Shown: positions 6,384-6,513 of the stretch, piece by piece
How positions within the stretch are numbered: position 1 is the first letter of the stretch
Layout of the letters: every line of letters starts with the position of its first letter
Source of the DNA: Planctomycetota bacterium
Lineage (GTDB): Bacteria; Planctomycetota; GCA-002687715; DRQF01
Direction: 5' to 3'
DNA: 6,513 nucleotides
Assembly (NCBI GenBank): GCA_024275615.1
Contig: JAJRYU010000746.1
Coordinates: 1 to 6,513, forward strand
Notes under the pieces: generated by a model
Seen by the model: only the letters and a program-made list of their open reading frames with translations
Told to the model about the DNA's origin: nothing
Databases searched by the model: none
Translations under genes and position numbers: made by a program

Positions 6384-6513
6384 CTAAATCATGCTGGCCG
6401 CCGCCCGGCCGGCCACCAAACCGGTGCTAAATGCCGACTGGAAGTTGAAACCTCCGATTGGCCCATCTAAATCCAAAATTTCACCGGCGATGTGCAGCCC
6501 CGGTACCAATCGC
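6384..6513 (-). CDS. HI0933/BaiN-family FAD flavoprotein, C-terminal end only
   Basis: The last 42 codons of a gene entering from the right edge, ending in TAG at 6386-6384. The residues LVPGLHIAGEILDLDGPIGG and the following FNFQSAFSTGLVAG match the C-terminal FAD-binding end of the HI0933/YhiN/BaiN NAD(P)/FAD-dependent oxidoreductases, typically PGLYFAGEVLDVDGxxGGFNLQxAxSTG. Members have a two-dinucleotide-binding flavoprotein fold of about 400 residues, so roughly a tenth of the gene is visible. The substrate is unknown; the BaiN name comes from a gut bile-acid enzyme and should not be transferred. It lies 19 bases upstream of the YihY-DUF547 gene on the same strand, suggesting one transcript. 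Confidence 0.87.
   Translation of the reverse strand, partial: RLVPGLHIAGEILDLDGPIGGFNFQSAFSTGLVAGRAAASMI

Overview
The window is bacterial: short intergenic gaps, ATGA start/stop overlaps, Shine-Dalgarno-like sequences and no introns. Base composition is balanced, slightly above 50% GC by eye. The aconitase is closest, from memory, to the mitochondrial type, and the Fe-S carrier is a two-domain NFU1-type protein. Both types occur in scattered bacterial phyla outside the best-studied gammaproteobacteria. I cannot assign a phylum from the sequence alone, and I see no mobile element, phage gene, tRNA, rRNA or CRISPR.

Layout, plus strand (1-4645): five genes lie head to tail as one apparent operon whose promoter is left of the window. 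They are aconitase (5' truncated by the window edge), a two-domain NFU1-type Fe-S carrier after a 20-base gap, a HAD phosphatase-Nudix hydrolase fusion, dihydroneopterin aldolase (folB), and a short-chain dehydrogenase with the pteridine-reductase TGxxxRxG signature. The last three genes each start inside the stop codon of the gene before (ATGA), so translation is probably coupled.

Layout, minus strand (4676-6513): a membrane protein with a YihY/BrkB domain followed by a DUF547-like domain sits 19 bases downstream of the 3' end of a HI0933/BaiN-type flavoprotein gene that enters from the right edge. The two strands converge across only 30 bases.

How the genes may work together: the acn-nfu pair joins a [4Fe-4S] enzyme to a likely cluster donor. 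The three genes that follow read as a pterin/folate module. The Nudix domain could convert dihydroneopterin triphosphate to the monophosphate, the fused HAD domain could remove the last phosphate, FolB cleaves dihydroneopterin, and the FolM/PTR1-like reductase could reduce a pterin or dihydrofolate. The phosphatase step has no dedicated enzyme in most bacteria, so the fusion is the most interesting candidate here. This role is inferred from context and domain chemistry. The YihY-DUF547 fusion is a second unusual architecture. Its seventh predicted membrane segment would place the DUF547 domain outside the cytoplasm.
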